Below, one piece after another: positions 11,731 through 23,791 of a DNA stretch of 64,000 nt; position 1 is the first letter of the stretch, and each line of letters begins with the position of its first letter. The stretch is from Arctopsyche grandis (lineage: Eukaryota; Arthropoda; Insecta; Trichoptera; Hydropsychidae). The notes under the pieces are model-generated. The model had not been told where the DNA came from. It saw nothing but the letters and a program-made list of their open reading frames with translations, and ran no database searches. The translations under genes were made by a program, and so were the position numbers. Where the stretch lies: contig NC_135360.1 of assembly GCF_051622035.1 (NCBI RefSeq), forward strand, positions 1,670,001-1,734,000, given 5' to 3'.

Positions 11731-14700
11731 ATGAAGGTAAGAAATTGTACCTTTATTTGTAATAATTTAAAGTTGCAACGAAATCGACGAAAGCGTGTAA
11801 ATATCTATATACATACATATGTACATATGTACGATGTTTAAGTTGAAACTATTCATAAATAACATATTTTTACTATTTATTTAAATCAAAAGAGGATAAC
11901 GCCATCCACATAGAATTTTATAAAAACAAAATTTGTATAATATGTATACATATATATAATTTATTTATTTTATTCTAAACAGACCATTGTGGCATAACAG
12001 GAATTCCTAAAGCGCCACAATGGTCAAAATATAATATTAAATTATGGCAATATATAAAAAATCGTATAGGACTATACATTAATTACATATGTATGTAGGT
12101 AATTTTTTGAAAAAGATCCGAAAACACAATAAAAGTTTCTTGTATGGCTTAAAAATAAATTGAACATTTGAAAATTCATTGATATTCAAAAACATAGTAT
12201 AAGTTATACGTAATTGAAAATGACCGAAAACAACTTTTCGCGTAGTAAAAATATGATTTTTTTGATTTACTGCTTTGACGTACATACATATGTACGGTTA
12301 AAATTTTGCCATTTTTTTAATTTTAAAAAATATCAATCAGTTGAATACGTAATTATTTATCTCTTAAGTAAAAACTAGATTTCATATTATATGTACATAT
12401 GTACATGTAAGTATTCAACGAAATTCGCAATCCGTGGTCATACATATGTATGTACGTATATGTATTATGTATAATAATTACAGGAACCTCTGTATACCTA
12501 TAATATACGTAAATCTTATTTGCATTTGCTTTTTCCATTATACCTTTGTATAATATGTAAATACTTATTTGAGGTTTGTCTTATTTAAATAGAGCTACAT
12601 ATATGCATTCATTTTTAGCAAAACATAAACATTTACATATTATATTGAAGTGCTTGAATAAAAATAGATATTTTACACAATGTACATAATATTATGAATG
12701 GAATTGATACCATTAGAATATATTTTCAATGCACGATCTCTGAATTTGACTGTGTATTTTAAAATCTGTGGAAAGTAGACGTGCGCTACTCAAATATGTA
12801 TGTACATACATTTTTGCTAGCATGAAAATGAAATAAAAAGTGAAATTGAAAATAACGGCAAAAAGAGGTGCTTTATTGTACCATTATAACGCTCGATTAA
12901 ATCCAACAATAATAATCAACAATTATCGGATTATGTACATACGTAACTACATACAAACATTGGTACATGTGTATATTTTATCGTTAGAGAGCACTATCGT
13001 TAGAGAGTGTTGTCGATCATCATCATTATCATCATCGTTGTCGTCTACTTCGTAGAAACCATGCGTGAAGTAGAGAAAAATGAAAATGCATCCGTCTTAA
13101 ATTACCGAGATGAAGGTGAAAGTGGTACTCGTACACTAAATAAATCAAAAATAGTCTTTCGGTTCTTATTCTCACGATTTAATTGAAAATATTATACTTA
13201 CATATGTATGTTTTACACACATACATGTGGTATGTTTTAAGCAATTAAATTGATATCATATTTGCATCTCTATCGAATGTTAAAAAAACAAATTAAACCA
13301 GCGGAGAGACGCTTCGTGTCATGAATATTTTATTTTTAAAAGAACTTTTTACCACAGTGTCTTTATACTTGCCCAAAACGACACTGGCCAAACATTTAAA
13401 TAACAAAAAATATACATAAATTGTAATGTAAAAATAAATTAATATAAAAAGTAATTCAATTGGATACGTATCTATAAGTTGATAATGAGCACGAACGATA
13501 ATTGTTTCCAAATGATATAATGCATCAAAGTCGATAACCACGACTTCCACAGATTTTCCAATTTCAAAGAAATCGTCAGAAAAGAGAGTAGAAAACGATA
13601 GAAATAACGCGACGCTTGAAAACTTGTCTTTCTAAGTATGTACGCAACGTGTTTCAATCAAATAGAACACACTGATCATATCGCTATTAACTTTTGTATC
13701 CACCTACTATGTATTTACATAAGTATCATACATATAAGATACATACATATGTATATTAATACGCTATACTTCTTTTTCACGGTCCTAATTCCTAATTCGG
13801 CTTGTATTATGTAGAATCAAAAAATGTTTCAAATAGTCATTTGCTGTACTTCCTCATCCCTCCATGTATGTATTATCAATGTTTTGTTTTTTTTTTGTGT
13901 TTTGCAGTGGCTATCAATATTAGTGGGAGTATGGAGTATGATGGGTGTAACGTTTTGTCAATATCAACACACGATGCAACTTCAATATCCAGGAATGCAA
14001 CGAATCGCTCCAGCCAATATGATAAGAACTCGGACACCGATGGTTGGAAATCGTCCCCGTTGGCCATTAGCAGGAAATCAAATACATGTACCTCAACGGC
14101 CTCACAAACCTTTCTTTACGTACATGAAAGGGCCACCAAATGCGTTCCGGTACAACATCTATATAGCCTCAAGATACAATATATACATATTATGTTATAT
14201 TTGAACGATCGTGATTGTACATTTCAGAGGTCAAAAACCTGCACTGAAACATCCCAATGCGTTTGCAAATTACTGGAAGAATACGATGAATTATCATCCA
14301 ACAGTCATCAAAGATATGTTTAGAAATCCACTGACTCCTGCTGTATCGTTGGGAAATAATACCCCACAGATTGTTTCCATGGCGACCTCCGCTCAAAAAC
14401 TATTGGCAGCGTCGTCGCCTGTTAAAAGCATGATCGTTGGGTCATCTCCATCCCCGAATCTTCTGTCGGGACCCTTGACCAAAAACTATTTGGCGGGCTC
14501 AGTACCTACGAACAACGTCTTCCCGGCACACCTGACGCAGACGAGTCGACCTTTGACCGGTCCGGCGACTGCAGCTCCAGCACCACTCGTTTATCCCATT
14601 CGAGTAGATGGTGATGGAGGTTCAGTGACATTTCACTTGTATATATTGTGCACGAATAATATATAATATATTTTATAATATGTACATAACTCAGATTTAA

Positions 14701-16614
14701 TCTATGTTTATTGAAATTGACATGTTTTAAACAGGTCCGATACACACAATACCAGCACCTAATTTGAGCTTAGCAGACAAACCAATCGTCGTTCCAGATT
14801 ATCAAAATTACGTAGACGATCATGCAAACAAAGTACATATGTAGTTTAAAAATAAAAAAAATCACCACATTTTAAATGCCCATTGTATATGCATATAGAT
14901 TATTCATTTTATTCTCAATTCCAAAATATAGATTAAATCTGGCCATACATATGAAGTGACAGAGGACACTAACGATAAAAATGCATTATTCACCGATGTC
15001 GATTCCATTTCTCCGTCCAACAATAATTACTTTTCTGCATACCCTCAACAATCTCAACTCCCACAAGCTTCAGCGTTGAGGGCCCAGGTATTGATTTCTA
15101 TATTTATGTACACGTAGATGTTTTTAAAAGTGTGCATACAGTTAAATTGCTTCCACGTTACAAATTTAAGCCGATGGCGCCATCACTTACATCTGAGGAA
15201 TTATTTGCTTTACTAAGTGACGGACAACAACAGCAACAATTAGCAGACGCTTATTCATTTCCATTGTTGCAACAGCCCCAACTTCAACAGCATTATATAC
15301 ATCAATCGTTCGATCACCTGAAACCGATACAAGTAACGCAACAACAGGTCATATGATCCTATAATTTAATACTTTCTTTAATTGAAATGCATGTTAAACG
15401 AACACATATGTATATTCCCTCAGGCGTTTAATGCGATGATTCAACCAGCAAGCGGAGGTCCGAGTAGTGTACAAAACATCTTATTCAAACCAGATCCTAA
15501 ATATATGGAAAAACTTCAAGAGCAAATTCTACGGCAATCTATCGTACAGCCTGTATATCAAAGTTTTAATTACCAGGAACCGGTATACACAACCGGTGGA
15601 CACAATGCGGAAAAATTAAAAACTGAATTGAAAGCACTGCGTGAAGATTTTGATTTGGACTCGGTTCACTACAACGTCGTAAGAAGCACGAAAGAAAGTA
15701 TACCACAAGCGGTCAACGACAAAGAAAACAACAGCAGTATAGTACATGATTCAGCGGCTGAAGCATCTCATTTTGTGCCGTCGAATGCTGTCAGCAATGG
15801 TGCCATGGAATCTACATATCTCGCTGAAATCGATAACATTGCCAGCAGCTCAATTTCACCTGCTTATTATGCTCCTGTGCACGGCAAAGACACGGCCAAT
15901 ACGTTGGCAACGTTACAAGCGGCAGGAAATTTAATCAACGTTGCACAAAACGAAAAGAACTTCAAAGCGATACCACAAGAGTATTTCGCCAATATGAATC
16001 AATATTTTGTCGATAGCTCTGCATCTGAAAACGACAATCCGGTGTATGGTCAACAATACGACGGTGAATATATGCCACAGTTTCCCAACGATGGCAATCA
16101 GAAAGGTGGATCTCCAATTAGGATATTTGTGCCAGAAGACTACGATGACGACATAAACACCCAGCCCACAGAAAACATTAGAGTATCCGCCTCGATGAAT
16201 ACTGACAAAATGCCAAAGAATGACATGACAATTATATTTGACAATGAGGAAACTGACGATGCAGCATTACAACAATATTACGACGATCTTACTCAGGCAA
16301 GTCGCATTGATAGCACGCGTTAGAAAAATTAAAATCACTCTCACCTCTCACCTCTTTACTTTTAGGAGGCACCTTTGGAGACCAACTCGACATTCTCTAA
16401 TTTACAAGAACTGCTTAAAGAACACAACGTGCATGCACCTAGTGAGAGAAAGAAAAATTCGAGAGACCTGGTGGTGATGGTGCCACAGAATGCAACCAAT
16501 CCAACCCTCGACATTCTCACGAAAGATTGGAAAACCAGCATAATAATTAATAGTAAAACAAACCAAAATCAAGTATCTGAATTTGGTAATAGAATCAGAC
16601 CAAAGAGAGATTGA
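11731..16614 (+). CDS. Secreted protein of unknown function, eight coding exons
   Basis: I do not recognise the family. Exons: 11731-11736, 13908-14149, 14228-14610, 14735-14832, 14932-15087, 15171-15347, 15424-16296, 16366-16614, giving 727 residues with every splice phase consistent. The first coding exon is only ATG AAG, then GTAAGA. Joined to exon 2 it yields MKWLSILVGVWSMMGVTFC, a good signal peptide, so the protein is probably secreted. Residues about 50-130 hold the most conserved-looking part (KPFFTYMKGPPNAFR, then LKHPNAFANYWKNTMNYHP). Exon 6 is Gln-rich; exon 7 has acidic patches (PEDYDDDI, NEETDDAALQQYYDD); the end is basic (RIRPKRD). No membrane segment follows the signal peptide. 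The last intron (16297-16365) uses a GC donor, AG|GCAAGT; reading through it ends the protein at 16321-16323. The exon 6 acceptor (15170) is the least certain. Poly(A) signals AATAAA lie at 16720 and about 16730. The gene is convergent with MetAP1. Confidence 0.75.
11960..12035 (-). repeat. LINE 3' tail with conserved hairpin (intron 1)
   Basis: GACCATTGTGGC and GCCACAATGGTC form a 12-bp inverted repeat around a second palindrome, AGGAATTCCT. The same unit recurs at 41203-41250 and, with one arm broken, at 63530-63570. At 41161 it abuts a poly(T) and a LINE endonuclease fragment, which identifies it as a LINE 3' end on the minus strand. Confidence 0.6.
12040..13900. other. Intron 1 of the secreted-protein gene
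   Basis: The rest of intron 1 (11737-13907) is AT-rich with many TACATA/TATGTA palindromes. Nothing else coding was seen. The 3' splice site has a T-rich tract ending TTTTGCAG at 13907. Confidence 0.6.
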
Positions 16615-16719
16615 TACATTTAAAATAATACGTAGTATGATAACTGTGAAACGTATAAAGAAAAATTGCAAAAATGCCTACGCTAAAAAATAATTTATTA
16701 CAACCAAGCATTAAGCATA

Positions 16720-16735
16720 AATAAAAACAAATAAA
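16720..16735 (+). terminator. Polyadenylation signals of the secreted-protein gene
   Basis: Two overlapping-range AATAAA hexamers lie about 105 nt after the stop codon at 16612-16614. The region up to 17400 then holds no gene and would include the MetAP1 3' UTR on the other strand. Confidence 0.55.
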
Positions 16736-17400
16736 ACGTTTGAAAAATATATCAGCTTTTATTGGGCACTTTGTGGCGATTTACAAAATTCAACCCGATT
16801 TAAAAATAATACACCAATATAAAACATAAACAGGCAACAAATACATTGTTCGGTAAATATTACTATATATGTATGATACATTTTTTACTTATCAACACAT
16901 TTAGAAACTTTTCATCCAGTTTTGGTTAAATTTTAGAATTCAATCGTTACAATCAATTGCAAGTACAAAAATGTAGAAAGATAGTGTGTCATAATGACAA
17001 TTCCATTATATGTAAATACAAAATGGATGTCTGCTTATTGCTTTCGTAATATTATATACTAATATCTATTTAAAACAAAAAGAAATTAACGCAAAATGAG
17101 ATTTTTGAACAGATATTATTAGGGTACAATACAATAATATTAAATGAAATATAAGAAAAAATCATCAGAAAATATGTACATACACTCGTACCAGTATGTA
17201 CTCAATTTTTTTTTTTTACTTTTATGGACACGCGCTAAAATGACTAGTTAAATAATATGATAAACCTATGCATGTTATAAAAAGAAAATCACAAGTTAAT
17301 TAAAGAGGTTTGTAAAAAGAGGGGAGGGGGAGGCGGGCGGAGGAGTCGAAAGATTTAAAAAAGTTTACAACATGTGCAATTTATGTGTTGGCCAATGGAT

Positions 17401-20400
17401 TCATTTCATGTGATCCATAAAATGTGGTTGTCCATTATTTACGCGACGTTTAGTGAGAATATCACATCCCGTTTCTGTCACCAGCAAAGTTTGTTCAAAC
17501 TACAAAAAAAAATAATCTCATTAGCATGTGACAAAGTCATGAAGAATGGGTGCCACTTTAGCATGCGATCTACATTTGAATCGCAGTCGACTATTTATTA
17601 TTATTTGTATCGTAGCAACTACCAACCTAACTTAACCTAACCTGACCCTTAAATAAATAGGTGTTGGCTGCTAAGATATCTTTTTTTTTTCAAGGGTCAG
17701 GTTAGGTTACGTTAAGTTAGTGTCACTGTCACACGCGAGAACTGAGACCGCATATTAAAGTAAAAAGTGAAGGTAGATCGCATACTAAAGTGGCACCGAA
17801 GAATATGTACGTAATTGAAGAGATATAGCATACCTGTGCAGACCACGAGCCGTCACATGTGACAGCCGTCCAATTATCCGGCCACTGACTATCCCGCCAG
17901 CCACCCTCGTTAATCATAGGCTCGATGGTGAAACAGTGGCCCGGTTTCATTACTCCGATGGCTTTATTCTTGGCGTAATGTGGCACACTAGGCGCAGTAT
18001 GAAACAGTCTGTGGATTCCGTGTCCGCAGTACGTTCGCACAATGCTCAAACCGTTAGCTTGAGCATGCTTTTGGATAACATTTCCAATTTCCCTGAAAAA
18101 CGACAACATAATATACATATATAATGGGGACGTGTACTGTTGTACGATAATGCGAAAAACCAAACTCAAATCCCATTTTCAAAATACCTATATTTTTCAC
18201 CTGGCTTTACAATATCGATCGCTTTCATGAGGCACTCGTGAGTAATCTGCACTAATTTTTTATGGTTCTCCGACACTTCACCGACGAAGAACGTTTCGTT
18301 GAGGTCTCCGTGGAATCCTCGGTGATACACTGTCACGTCCACGTTACACAGATCTCCATTCTAACGGAAATATCGGCAAATTAAAAACGGCTAAATTGAA
18401 CATGCGGGTATAATTCAACAATCGAACTGACCTGCAGCGGTCTGGTGTCCGGTATACCGTGACAAATAACTTCGTTGACCGATGTACAACAACTAGCTGG
18501 AAATTCATAGTAATTCAACGGGCTAGGATAACAATCGCGTTCAATGCAGGCTTCGTGAACGATACGGTCTATCTCGTCAGTCGTCACTCCGACGTCACAT
18601 ACTCTACAAAAATTAATAGTCAATATTACACACAAAATATAGTCAACACACAGTCAATATTACGGCAATATTGGAAATGTACCTGGCCGCTTCGTCTAAC
18701 ACTTCTCTGCCGAGTTTGCTAGCCACTCGCATGCCTTCAATTTCTTCATCGTTTAGAACGATGATTTGCGTCGTTCCTTTGAGAGCTTTTTCCGACAGAG
18801 GATACCCTTGAGGATGGTCAGCATAATCGGGCCTGCCGATCGATTCTGGGACGGTTCTTTTGGTGCTCTGTGGATACGGTCTCAATTTACCCGTGAAAGA
18901 AAAATTCGGCCACGGAGTATAAACATCTTTCTTTTCATCAGAGTTTACACCTTCTATAAAAAAAAAAAAAAAAATTACATATATATACAATTTTTCGAAA
19001 GTTGCAGATATGAAAATAGTATATTGGAATGGATGAACTTCTATTAACCCTTTGAATGCCGACCAACAAGTCCATGAGCTTGAAATACGCCGATAGAGAT
19101 TATATTTTGAGTATGTAAAAAATTAACAAGAATACTACCTGCTAAGCCTTTCCACATAACATTGAAAAAAAAATGCATTGAACATGGGTCTTGTAATCCG
19201 TGTCAATGTTTATAAAGACTGGTGTACACCGGAATTTCTGAATTTATAACCATAGCAGAATTTATCGATGGAAATCCCCAACTGCTGAATATTTTAAGTT
19301 GTGGCTTGGCATTCAGATTGTGAGCATTACATTTTAACAACAATGAAGAAGATGGAAAAATACATTCATTAATAAACTTGTTTTGTTTATTTTATATTGT
19401 TGCAAGATATATTAGATATCTAGGGTTTGTTTGAATTAAACTATTATTTTTATACCTGCTTTCTATTGAATTTCGAAATAATTCTAGTTGGAAATGTTGG
19501 CTAAATTTTCAGAGTTGCGGGCTTTTAATAGAAAAGACGTCAGCACTCAATGGGGTTAAATTGAAAACTTTAGATTAACATTGTGGGCTTTTATTCACCT
19601 TTAGAAATTATATTAGATGGATATATGGGTTAAAGCCGAGACGTGGGACCACTTGCTGCTTTTATATGTGTGTTAGTGTAAAGTATTGCCAGTGCAGAAG
19701 AAAACGGCTTGGTCGACACTGTGCAGTTATATTATACATTATTTAGAACTTAAAGCAATCATATTCAGTATACATAATTAAAATTATTAGGTAAACGTAG
19801 TAATTGTATCGGTAAATATCTTTTACATTTTAATAATGTGCACGATTATTTAAAATTCTAAATATTGTATCTTCTGCACTGGCAATACACTAACACAAAT
19901 ATAAAAACATCGAGCGGTCCCGTATCTCGGCTTTAACCGATATATGTATTTAGTGTATGTATGATATCAATTTGTAGAGGAAAATGTAATGAAAATGTAT
20001 TGGGCGAATGAAATATGTATTAACCCTTTCAGGAGTACGACCGTACAGGTACGGGCAAAGTAAAATGGCCCCGCCAAAATATGACCGTACCCGTACGGTT
20101 TGACACGTTCAATCACTCAAAATACTCTACCTCTCTCATTGTTCGACATATTTGCATCTCGTTTTTTTTTTCAAGTGTTGCTGAGGTTTCTCTTTCACTC
20201 TTGTATATATATTTTTGTATTCGAATAAAGAAACCAAATTTAACGAGGCGTGAAAGCCAGTTAAATTTTTATGACTGAACATGATGACAATTTTTTTTCT
20301 AAAGTAATATTTTCCACATGTAAAAACTATAAAATATGTTCCGAACGAATAACATTGAAACTTCTGACTAAATTTATTTCATTTGACCCTCATAAAAGTA

Positions 20401-21732
20401 ATTTAGCGTAAAATTATAGATTTATTTTCGAGAGAATTTGGTCCAGGATGCAAGGCAAAGCCTTGCGCCGGGCAATAAATCAATCATATAATCGAGCGAA
20501 ATATGTCAACTTTAAAACATCCCACAAAATAAGAGTGTTCGCTCGGATTTTTCAAGTCAGTTGATTCCGAAAAAAAAACTCACTCCTGGTGTTCAAATTA
20601 ACTCACTACTGAAAAGGTTAAAGTTAAATTAAAATAGTTTTAATCGAAAGAGAAAGTTTTCGATGAATGTACATACATATTTTGGTAAAATTGACAATAC
20701 CTGGGCGTCGAATACCAAAAAATTGTATGAAGTTCTCCTATTCTATTTATCCAATATTTCCAATATTTTTATACTTTAGTTTAGTTATGTAATGTGCTAT
20801 TTAATCATATTATAGCTTTCATTCTTTTCCTTTTCATTTGTTTATTTTGTATTTACCTTTTTCATTTGTTTTATATTTGTAAATTTCAACTTCTTCTTAT
20901 ATTCTATTTTATAACCTTTTCCAAATATTTTAATACTATAGTTTAATTATGCAATGTTCTACATATTTTGTCATGCCTTTATTTTTTACTTTTTAATTTG
21001 TTTTCCTAATATTTATCTTTTTCATTTTTGTAAAAATCTATTATTGGACTCGGATGTTACATATATTATTTATTTACTATTTGTTTTTTTTTTATACATA
21101 TCTATGTACATCCTGTCTGTTGATTTTTCAATTAATAAAATAAAATAAAAATAGACTCTGTAGACAATTGTAGAACATTGTACGTTCGTAAGTATAGATA
21201 TATGAGAGACGATAAGCGAGATGAGTTGAGATCAAAATGTCGCAGTATGGAAAAGTCAGCGAATGGTAAAAAAGTGACGTTGTGAGTAAAATGTGTGAGG
21301 TTAGAGATGGGAATGTCGGTCGGACTAGGTTAGAGTTAGAGTTAGAGCTAGAGTAGAGGCAGCGTCGCGAGCTCAACTACTCGGGATGAAGTATTCAAGT
21401 AGACTTGGATATTCTAAATAAATAGTTGGTAAAAAAAGCACGTGTCGGTGGAGTCGGTAGAACGAGCGAACGTAAAAGTGAAGTCGGTGAGTAGTGAGTA
21501 AATGAGTAGTGCACTCACTGGCCAGTTGATGGATGGGTTTGTGAGCCTTCCAGTAGCTGCGGAAGCAGGGCTGCGAGCAGAAGTAGGAGCCCCTGACTCC
21601 GAGCTGCACGCAAGTGGGGCACTGCAGGCGCGCCGGCTGCCCACAACCCGCCGTCTCGCACAGCCCTGCGATTCCCCCGCTCTCGCCCCCGCCCACCCCC
21701 TCTACCACCGCGCCCGCAGCCACCGCAGCCAT
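17401..21732 (-). CDS. Methionine aminopeptidase 1, six exons
   Basis: It removes the initiator methionine from nascent cytosolic proteins. Exons in coding order: 21732-21519, 18953-18683, 18603-18432, 18360-18188, 18092-17834, 17499-17401, giving 395 residues with all phases matching (human about 386). The N-terminus has the MYND-like C6H2 zinc finger (C25, C30, C38, C41, C52, C56, H64, H68) that binds the ribosome. The pita-bread catalytic domain keeps every known residue: H210 (CHGIP), metal ligands D227 (NVDVTVY), D238 (HGDLNETFF), H301 (CGHGIH), E334 (FTIEPM) and E365 (FEQTLLVT). The numbers are a constant two below human, which supports the model. I started at 21732 (MAAVAAG); an upstream in-frame ATG at 21792 would add 20 residues encoded by a 9-bp repeat. 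Intron 1 (2.6 kb) carries three transposons and the last intron carries one. All splice sites are GT-AG. Confidence 0.95.
17548..17797. mobile_element. Hairpin mini-element in the last MetAP1 intron
   Basis: The ends are inverted repeats beginning GGTGCCACTTTAG and continuing through GCGATCTAC. GAAGAAT flanks both sides (17541-17547, 17798-17804). The inner arms are also inverted: AACTTAACCTAACCTGACCC on one side, its near complement with TTAGGTTA on the other. The core AGCCAACACCTATTTATTTAAG is shared with 59230-59270 and 63193-63250. Confidence 0.75.
19048..19555. mobile_element. TTAA-flanked (piggyBac-type) mini-element
   Basis: TTAA lies on both sides (19044-19047 and 19556-19559). The ends are CCCTTTGAATGCCGAC and the complement of a sequence ending GTCAGCACTCAATGGGG. 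No transposase is present. It lies in MetAP1 intron 1. Confidence 0.7.
19628..19938. mobile_element. Foldback hAT-type element
   Basis: Long inverted repeats of about 80 bp start GGTTAAAGCCGAGA at both ends. An exact 8-bp target duplication GATATATG flanks it (19620-19627, 19939-19946). It is 311 bp, non-coding and lies in MetAP1 intron 1. Confidence 0.85.
20024..20617. mobile_element. TTAA-flanked (piggyBac-type) mini-element
   Basis: TTAA flanks both ends (20020-20023, 20618-20621). The ends are CCCTTTCAGGAGTACGACC and the complement of CACTACTGAAAAGG. An inner duplication of GACCGTAC / CCCGTACGG makes a short palindrome near 20045-20100. No coding sequence is present. Confidence 0.65.
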
Positions 21733-21740
21733 CTTCGCAC

Positions 21741-21808
21741 TCCTCACAATCCCCACAATCCCCACAATCCCCACAATCCCCACACTCCTCACTCCTCACT
21801 CCTCACTC
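21741..21808. repeat. 9-bp and 8-bp tandem repeats at the MetAP1 5' end
   Basis: About five copies of CACAATCCC are followed by four of CTCCTCACT. On the minus strand this could encode Gly-Ile-Val repeats if translation began at the upstream ATG (21792). It is more likely 5' UTR. Confidence 0.75.
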
Positions 21809-21944
21809 CTCGACCCGCCGAGTCCGACGCGCACCACCACCACCACCACCGCCACTGCAATTCGAATTACACATCTCCATACACCCCCTTTAATACGAAT
21901 AGCACTACACTTTCTTTTTATTATGCACGAATGGCTTTACTCGA

Positions 21945-22085
21945 CTAATCTACACTCGGCGCTTTCAATTGACCGCTTTTCGAGATACTCTGGATATCGT
22001 ATTAAAGCGCCCGAACGCGTACACACTCGGCGGTGTGTTCGTGAAGCGTGCACTTCAAAAGCGCCGAATGTGTACGGGGTATTAG
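21945..22085. mobile_element. GC-rich inverted-repeat element upstream of MetAP1
   Basis: The left end reads CTAATCTACACTCGGCGCTTT and the right end is the imperfect complement of CTAATACCCCGTACACATTC with GGCGCTTTT. A further ACACACTCGGCGG unit lies inside. It sits 210 bp upstream of the MetAP1 start, within the promoter zone. No target duplication was resolved. Confidence 0.5.
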
Positions 22086-22190
22086 TAAACATTGTATTCA
22101 ATTTATTTCAATAGTTTTATTCTGTAGTATATAAATTTATTTTTATACTCACTTGTTTTTTTTTATTAAATTGGCCTGCACGTCATGGTC

Positions 22191-23158
22191 CGTACGCACC
22201 AAACCAACGACGATTTCGGGCCAACTTTTAAAACCAGTAGCGTACAAAATATTGAAATAAAAAAATTGAAATTAAATATCAAAATTAAGCTAACGAGCGA
22301 GATTGAGCTAAAATTAGATCATCGTTGATGTTTTGAATTACAACAATGTTTTGAATTACGACGATACGCATTACAACCAGAGAAATATGATGATTATAAT
22401 TACGAGCGAAAAAAACCTTGTTATTGTTTCTTATAAGTCGTCACGATACACTAATGTGTTTCGCCGTCGATGAAATATTTAACAAAAAAAATGTCGGTGA
22501 TTTGTCAAAGGGTTTTTTTTTCTTTCGTCGAAATAAAATTAATAATCACACATTATCCGATAAATTTTACCTCTGAGATGGATTTAATTATTTGATTTAT
22601 TTCGACGAGAGAAACAATTGAAGACATTATCCGATAAAATTTACCTCTGAAATGATTTAATTAATTGATTTATTTCGACGAGAGAAACAATTGAAGACTA
22701 AAAAAATTTCGTTTGATAAACCGACAACGTGTCGGGTTGGGACCATCACTCGGTCACCCATACTAACACATGATATATTCTCAGTAACTGCGCATTACGG
22801 GGAAGTAAAAATAATAATTCTTTGATTTTTTTTTCGATCTTAGTGCGTATCTACGTAAGTCAAAACATCTTCGACAAACAAAAGTCGAGGATTACCTGTA
22901 TGTGATTGTTGATGATCTAATTTTAGGTCAATCTTGAAAATTTATTAAAATTGGGCATGTTCTGTTTTAAATTTAATATATTGATTATAATTTTATTTTG
23001 ATATTTGAATTTAATTTTAATATAATAATAATATTTTTAATTTTGATATTTGATTTCAATTTTTAAATTTAATTTTTATTTCGACATTTTGTACGCTACT
23101 GGTTTTATCCTGCTGGTTAAAACGTTGGACCAAAATCGTCGTTGGTTTGGTCCGTACG
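22191..23158. mobile_element. Foldback element with inverted ends of about 100 bp
   Basis: The ends CGTACGSACCAAACCAACG continue for over 100 bp, including CCAGTAGCGTACAAAAT on both sides in opposite orientation. The inner part is AT-rich and non-coding. It contains a 74-bp tandem duplication at 22551-22698. The family is not identified. Confidence 0.75.
22551..22698. repeat. 74-bp tandem duplication
   Basis: Two nearly identical copies begin CATTATCCGATAAA at 22551 and 22625 and end in GAGAGAAACAATTGAAGAC. They lie inside the foldback element. Confidence 0.85.
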
Positions 23159-23791
23159 CAGCATCACGAACAGAGACATGTTATAATAATAGAAGCGCCC
23201 TTTCGAATACGTTTCTTGTTTCAATAACACGCGTACCGTTTCCATAACTACGCAATATTGTACGCAATATCGTGCGTATGCTACGTATTGCCGAATGCTG
23301 GCTGTCGGCATGACGCCTTCATGAAAACTTTCATATACGATGTTAATTGAATAATATGTTATTTAAATGATCAATTTCCCTGTAAAAATGTATCCCATGT
23401 TATTTATTGTGTTTTTTAATGCATCGTGCAATTTTTAACGATGCACTTGCCCAGAAAAGTTTTTATCGAATATACGTCAACCACCGAGCATCAAATACGA
23501 CTGATGCTAAAATTATTTAGGAACGTCTGTGGACAATCATCACTTGACAACAATATAACGCCTAAAGCCACTTATATTATTATAACATTTCTCTGGTCAC
23601 GAACAAACAAACATATATACTAAGTCTCTTTCGAAAGTATATGTATACCAAAATCCAGCAACCTCCCCCCTCTGACACGAAGCCACTTTCGCCCCCGGGG
23701 CCTTCGAATCCTTTACATCGAAAAAAAAATCGAATGTTTTGTTTATGAATTCCCAACCAATGTTACATATATACATATGTACAAATATACA

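Noticed and set aside
13802-14323. 173-codon plus-strand frame overlapping exon 2
   Set aside because: It is a shadow frame; the alternate frame gives a signal peptide, matching splice sites and continuity with seven other exons.
22551-22698. Possible CRISPR-like direct repeats
   Set aside because: There are only two tandem copies without spacers, in a eukaryotic foldback element.
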